From the NCBI RefSeq assembly GCF_014648495.1, contig NZ_BMRF01000006.1, forward strand, positions 62,001 through 126,000: DNA of 64,000 bases, given 5' to 3'. The first letter of the stretch is position 1. The number at the start of each line of letters is the position of its first letter. The position numbers were made by a program, and so were the translations under genes. This stretch comes from Actinomadura cremea. GTDB taxonomy: Bacteria; Actinomycetota; Actinomycetes; Streptosporangiales; Streptosporangiaceae. This document shows, in pieces, positions 62,228-64,000 of this stretch. The notes below the pieces were generated by a model. It searched no databases and was not told where the DNA came from. It saw only the letters and a list, made by a program, of their open reading frames with translations.

Positions 62228-62400
62228 GCGCGCCCGATGCGCGGGTAACGCGAGTTGACGAGATGGCGACGCCGGCGCTCCTGGTCGATGGGACGCTGCC
62301 AGCACAGGCTCGCCCGCGCGACCCGCCGCCGGATCACGTTGGTGGACGATCCCGGCTCGTACCGGCAGCCGCTCACCCGGTGCGGCCGCTGCCGGCTCAC
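62224..62400 (-). CDS. 58-residue basic protein, coupled on both sides
   Basis: 58 residues: GTG 62400 overlaps the stop of the DUF2342 gene (GTGA) and its TGA overlaps the Nudix start (GTGA). Arg-rich, with C residues in SGCRYEPGS and LCWQRP, and VNSRYPRIGRA at the end. Third positions are about 90 percent G/C, consistent with coding. No family recognised. The double four-base overlap makes it a real translated frame in my view. Confidence 0.6.
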   Translation of the reverse strand: MSRQRPHRVSGCRYEPGSSTNVIRRRVARASLCWQRPIDQERRRRHLVNSRYPRIGRA

Positions 62401-63830
62401 CGCTGCGGCCCCGCGTCGCCGGTCCCGCCGTCGTCGTCGTTCTCGTCGTCCTTCCGGCCGTCCTCGTCGTGCGTGCCCGCGGCGCCCTCGGCGCCGGTGT
62501 CGTCCTTGGCCTCGGACGGCGCCTCGGACGGCGCCTCGCCCGTGGTGAGCTTCGACAGGTCCAGGTCCGACAGGGCGTCCTCGCGGCCGTGCACGAACCC
62601 GTCCGGGTCGTCCAGATCGTCCGACGTCGGCAGCAGGTCGGGGTGGTCCCAGACCGCGTCGCGGCCCTGCACGCCCCGCACGTCCGTCAGCGTCCGCCAG
62701 AGCGCCGCCGCCTCGCGCAGCCGCCGGGGCCGCAGCTCCAGCCCCACCAGCGTCGCGAACGTCCGCTCCGCCGGGCCGCCGGTCGCGCGCCGCCGCCGCA
62801 CCGCCTCGGCCAGCTTCCCGGCCTCGGGCAGCCGGTTCTCGGCGGCCCGGTTGACGACCGTGTCGACCCAGCCCTCGACCAGCGCGAGCGTCGTCTCCAG
62901 CCGGGCCAGCGCCGCCTTCTGCCGCGGCGACTCCTCCGGCTGCAGCGAGATCTCCCCGCCCAGCGCGTCCTGGATCGCCTGCGGGTCGCTCAGGTCGAGG
63001 CCCTGCACGGCCTGCTCGATGCCCGACAGGTCGACGGTGATGCCGCGCGCGTACTCCTCGACCGCGCCCAGCAGGTGCGACCGCAGCCACGGGACGTGCG
63101 CGAACAGCCGCTGGTGGGCCGCCTCGCGCAGCGCCAGGTACAGCCGCACCTCGTCGGCGGACACCTCGAGGCCCGACCCGAACGCCTCCACCCCGGCGGG
63201 CAGCAGCGCCCCGACGCCGTCGGGCGCCAGCGGCAGGCCCACGTCAGCCGAGCCGGTCACCTCCTGGGCCAGCTCGCCGAGCGCCTGCCCGGCCTGCCCG
63301 CCGACCATCGCACCGGCCATCTGCTTGACCATGCCGATCAGCGGCCCGGCCATCGCCTGGACGTCCGCGGGGATCTCCCCGCCGCCGAGCGCGCCGCCCA
63401 TGGACTCGACCATGCGCGCCGCGATCGGGTCGCAGACCTTCGCCCACACCGGCAGCGTCTGCTCGATCCACTCCGATCGGCTCCACGCCCGTGGCGTCCG
63501 GATGCCGGCGGGCAGCGTCGTGCTCTCGTCGAGCCACAGCTCGGCCAGCCGCAGGGCCTCCTCGACCTGGCGCCGCTCGGCGTCCACGATCGAGGGGTCG
63601 CCCTTCTCGGCGACCGCGTGCCGGGCGATGTTCTTGGCCAGATCCCAGTTCAGGGGGCCGCCGCCGGGGCCGCCCGCGCCGGGCGCGCCCTGGCCGCCGA
63701 TCATGTCGGCGAACCGGTGCAGCATGTCGGCGAACTGCGCCATGTCGCCGCCCATGGCCTTGAATGGATCCTGGGGCCGGTCGTCGTCTCCGTCACCGGG
63801 ACGGTTGAAGCCGAAGGGTGTGTCACTCAT
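62397..63830 (-). CDS. DUF2342 (zincin-like) protein
   Basis: 477 residues. Starts MSDTPFGFNRPGD, contains a Gly-rich stretch (49-60), a core with VGLPLAPDGVGALLP, and the zincin-type segment LREAAHQRLFAHVPWL (about 230-245), followed by SHLLGAVEEYARG. The C-terminal 50 residues are acidic and disordered. Family members are predicted zinc-dependent metalloproteases of actinobacteria; the HExxH is degenerate (REAAH), so activity is unproven. First gene of a coupled three-gene operon. Confidence 0.86.
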   Translation of the reverse strand: MSDTPFGFNRPGDGDDDRPQDPFKAMGGDMAQFADMLHRFADMIGGQGAPGAGGPGGGPLNWDLAKNIARHAVAEKGDPSIVDAERRQVEEALRLAELWLDESTTLPAGIRTPRAWSRSEWIEQTLPVWAKVCDPIAARMVESMGGALGGGEIPADVQAMAGPLIGMVKQMAGAMVGGQAGQALGELAQEVTGSADVGLPLAPDGVGALLPAGVEAFGSGLEVSADEVRLYLALREAAHQRLFAHVPWLRSHLLGAVEEYARGITVDLSGIEQAVQGLDLSDPQAIQDALGGEISLQPEESPRQKAALARLETTLALVEGWVDTVVNRAAENRLPEAGKLAEAVRRRRATGGPAERTFATLVGLELRPRRLREAAALWRTLTDVRGVQGRDAVWDHPDLLPTSDDLDDPDGFVHGREDALSDLDLSKLTTGEAPSEAPSEAKDDTGAEGAAGTHDEDGRKDDENDDDGGTGDAGPQR

Positions 63831-63921
63831 ATCGGTTCGCCCCTGGGATGCATGATGGGCTCATATCCGCAACGTTAGCCGGTCCAGGCAAGGTCGCGAA
63901 CAAAAGGAAGGGGGCACCTCC

Positions 63922-64000
63922 GTGGCAACGGGCAAGGTTCGCCCTCGGCGTAGCAAGAGCCCGGTCGTCGCGGTCACCGGCGCGGCCACCGGCGCGGGGC
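63922..64000 (+). CDS. Rossmann-fold (NAD-dependent epimerase/SDR-like) protein, 5' end only
   Basis: Only 26 codons are present. GTG 63922 follows GGAAGGGGG. After a basic lead (GKVRPRRSKSP) the sequence VVAVTGAATGAG is the start of a nucleotide-binding Rossmann fold (TGxxxGxG). Product and length lie beyond the right edge. Confidence 0.6.
   Translation, partial: MATGKVRPRRSKSPVVAVTGAATGAG

Overview
The window is very GC-rich with almost exclusively G/C third codon positions. It carries WhiB7, mycoredoxin, AdnAB, MoeZ, an FxSxx peptide system and mycothiol-linked DinB proteins. This points to a filamentous actinobacterium, probably of the Streptosporangiales/Thermomonosporaceae (Actinomadura-like) type; the genus is an inference. 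No rRNA, tRNA, CRISPR array or complete insertion sequence was seen.

Region 1 (1-11.6 kb) is an accessory conflict/RiPP island. On the minus strand a VMAP protein, a MoxR AAA+ ATPase and a vWA protein (cut by the left edge just as an NB-ARC/TPR-type module begins) form the VMAP-MoxR-vWA ternary system. Next come an MFS exporter, a 65-residue FxsA-type precursor, a divergent NB-ARC/TPR protein (FxsT type), an HExxH peptide-modifying enzyme and the radical SAM/SPASM cyclophane synthase FxsB. The precursor's FxS motif is unusually followed by ten more residues.

Region 2 (11.6-28.7 kb) holds an alpha/beta hydrolase, a GDPD, a DEAD-box helicase with a long leader and probable CTG start, DUF3107 and TetR genes (order as at Rv3208-Rv3211), a miniature flavoprotein stub coupled to an acidic small protein, a split LigD (polymerase and ligase) divergent from Ku, a secreted SodC-like protein, an MMPL pump with its TetR regulator, a LysR/MFS pair, a degraded chimeric gene, and an ArsR-SRPBCC pair.

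Region 3 (28.8-43.6 kb) has MoeZ, a mycosin-like protease pair, an alkyltransferase-like protein, AdnA/AdnB, a methyltransferase, an acyl-CoA synthetase and tandem DinB-type paralogues.

Region 4 (43.8-49.3 kb) is an iron-box-controlled, translationally overlapped NRPS-independent siderophore operon whose four enzymes match the vibrioferrin/xanthoferrin enzyme set.

Region 5 (49.3-64 kb) returns to the conserved actinobacterial backbone: HD phosphohydrolase, DUF4031, M20 peptidase, NudC, mycoredoxin, UvrD2, TesB, WhiB7 with a classical attenuator leader, ABC1 kinase, enoyl-CoA hydratase, a YgjP-type metallopeptidase, a Nudix hydrolase, a coupled 58-residue protein, a DUF2342 zincin and the start of a Rossmann-fold gene. 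Much of regions 2, 3 and 5 mirrors the M. tuberculosis Rv3195-Rv3211 neighbourhood of DNA repair, redox and stress genes, interrupted by accessory insertions.
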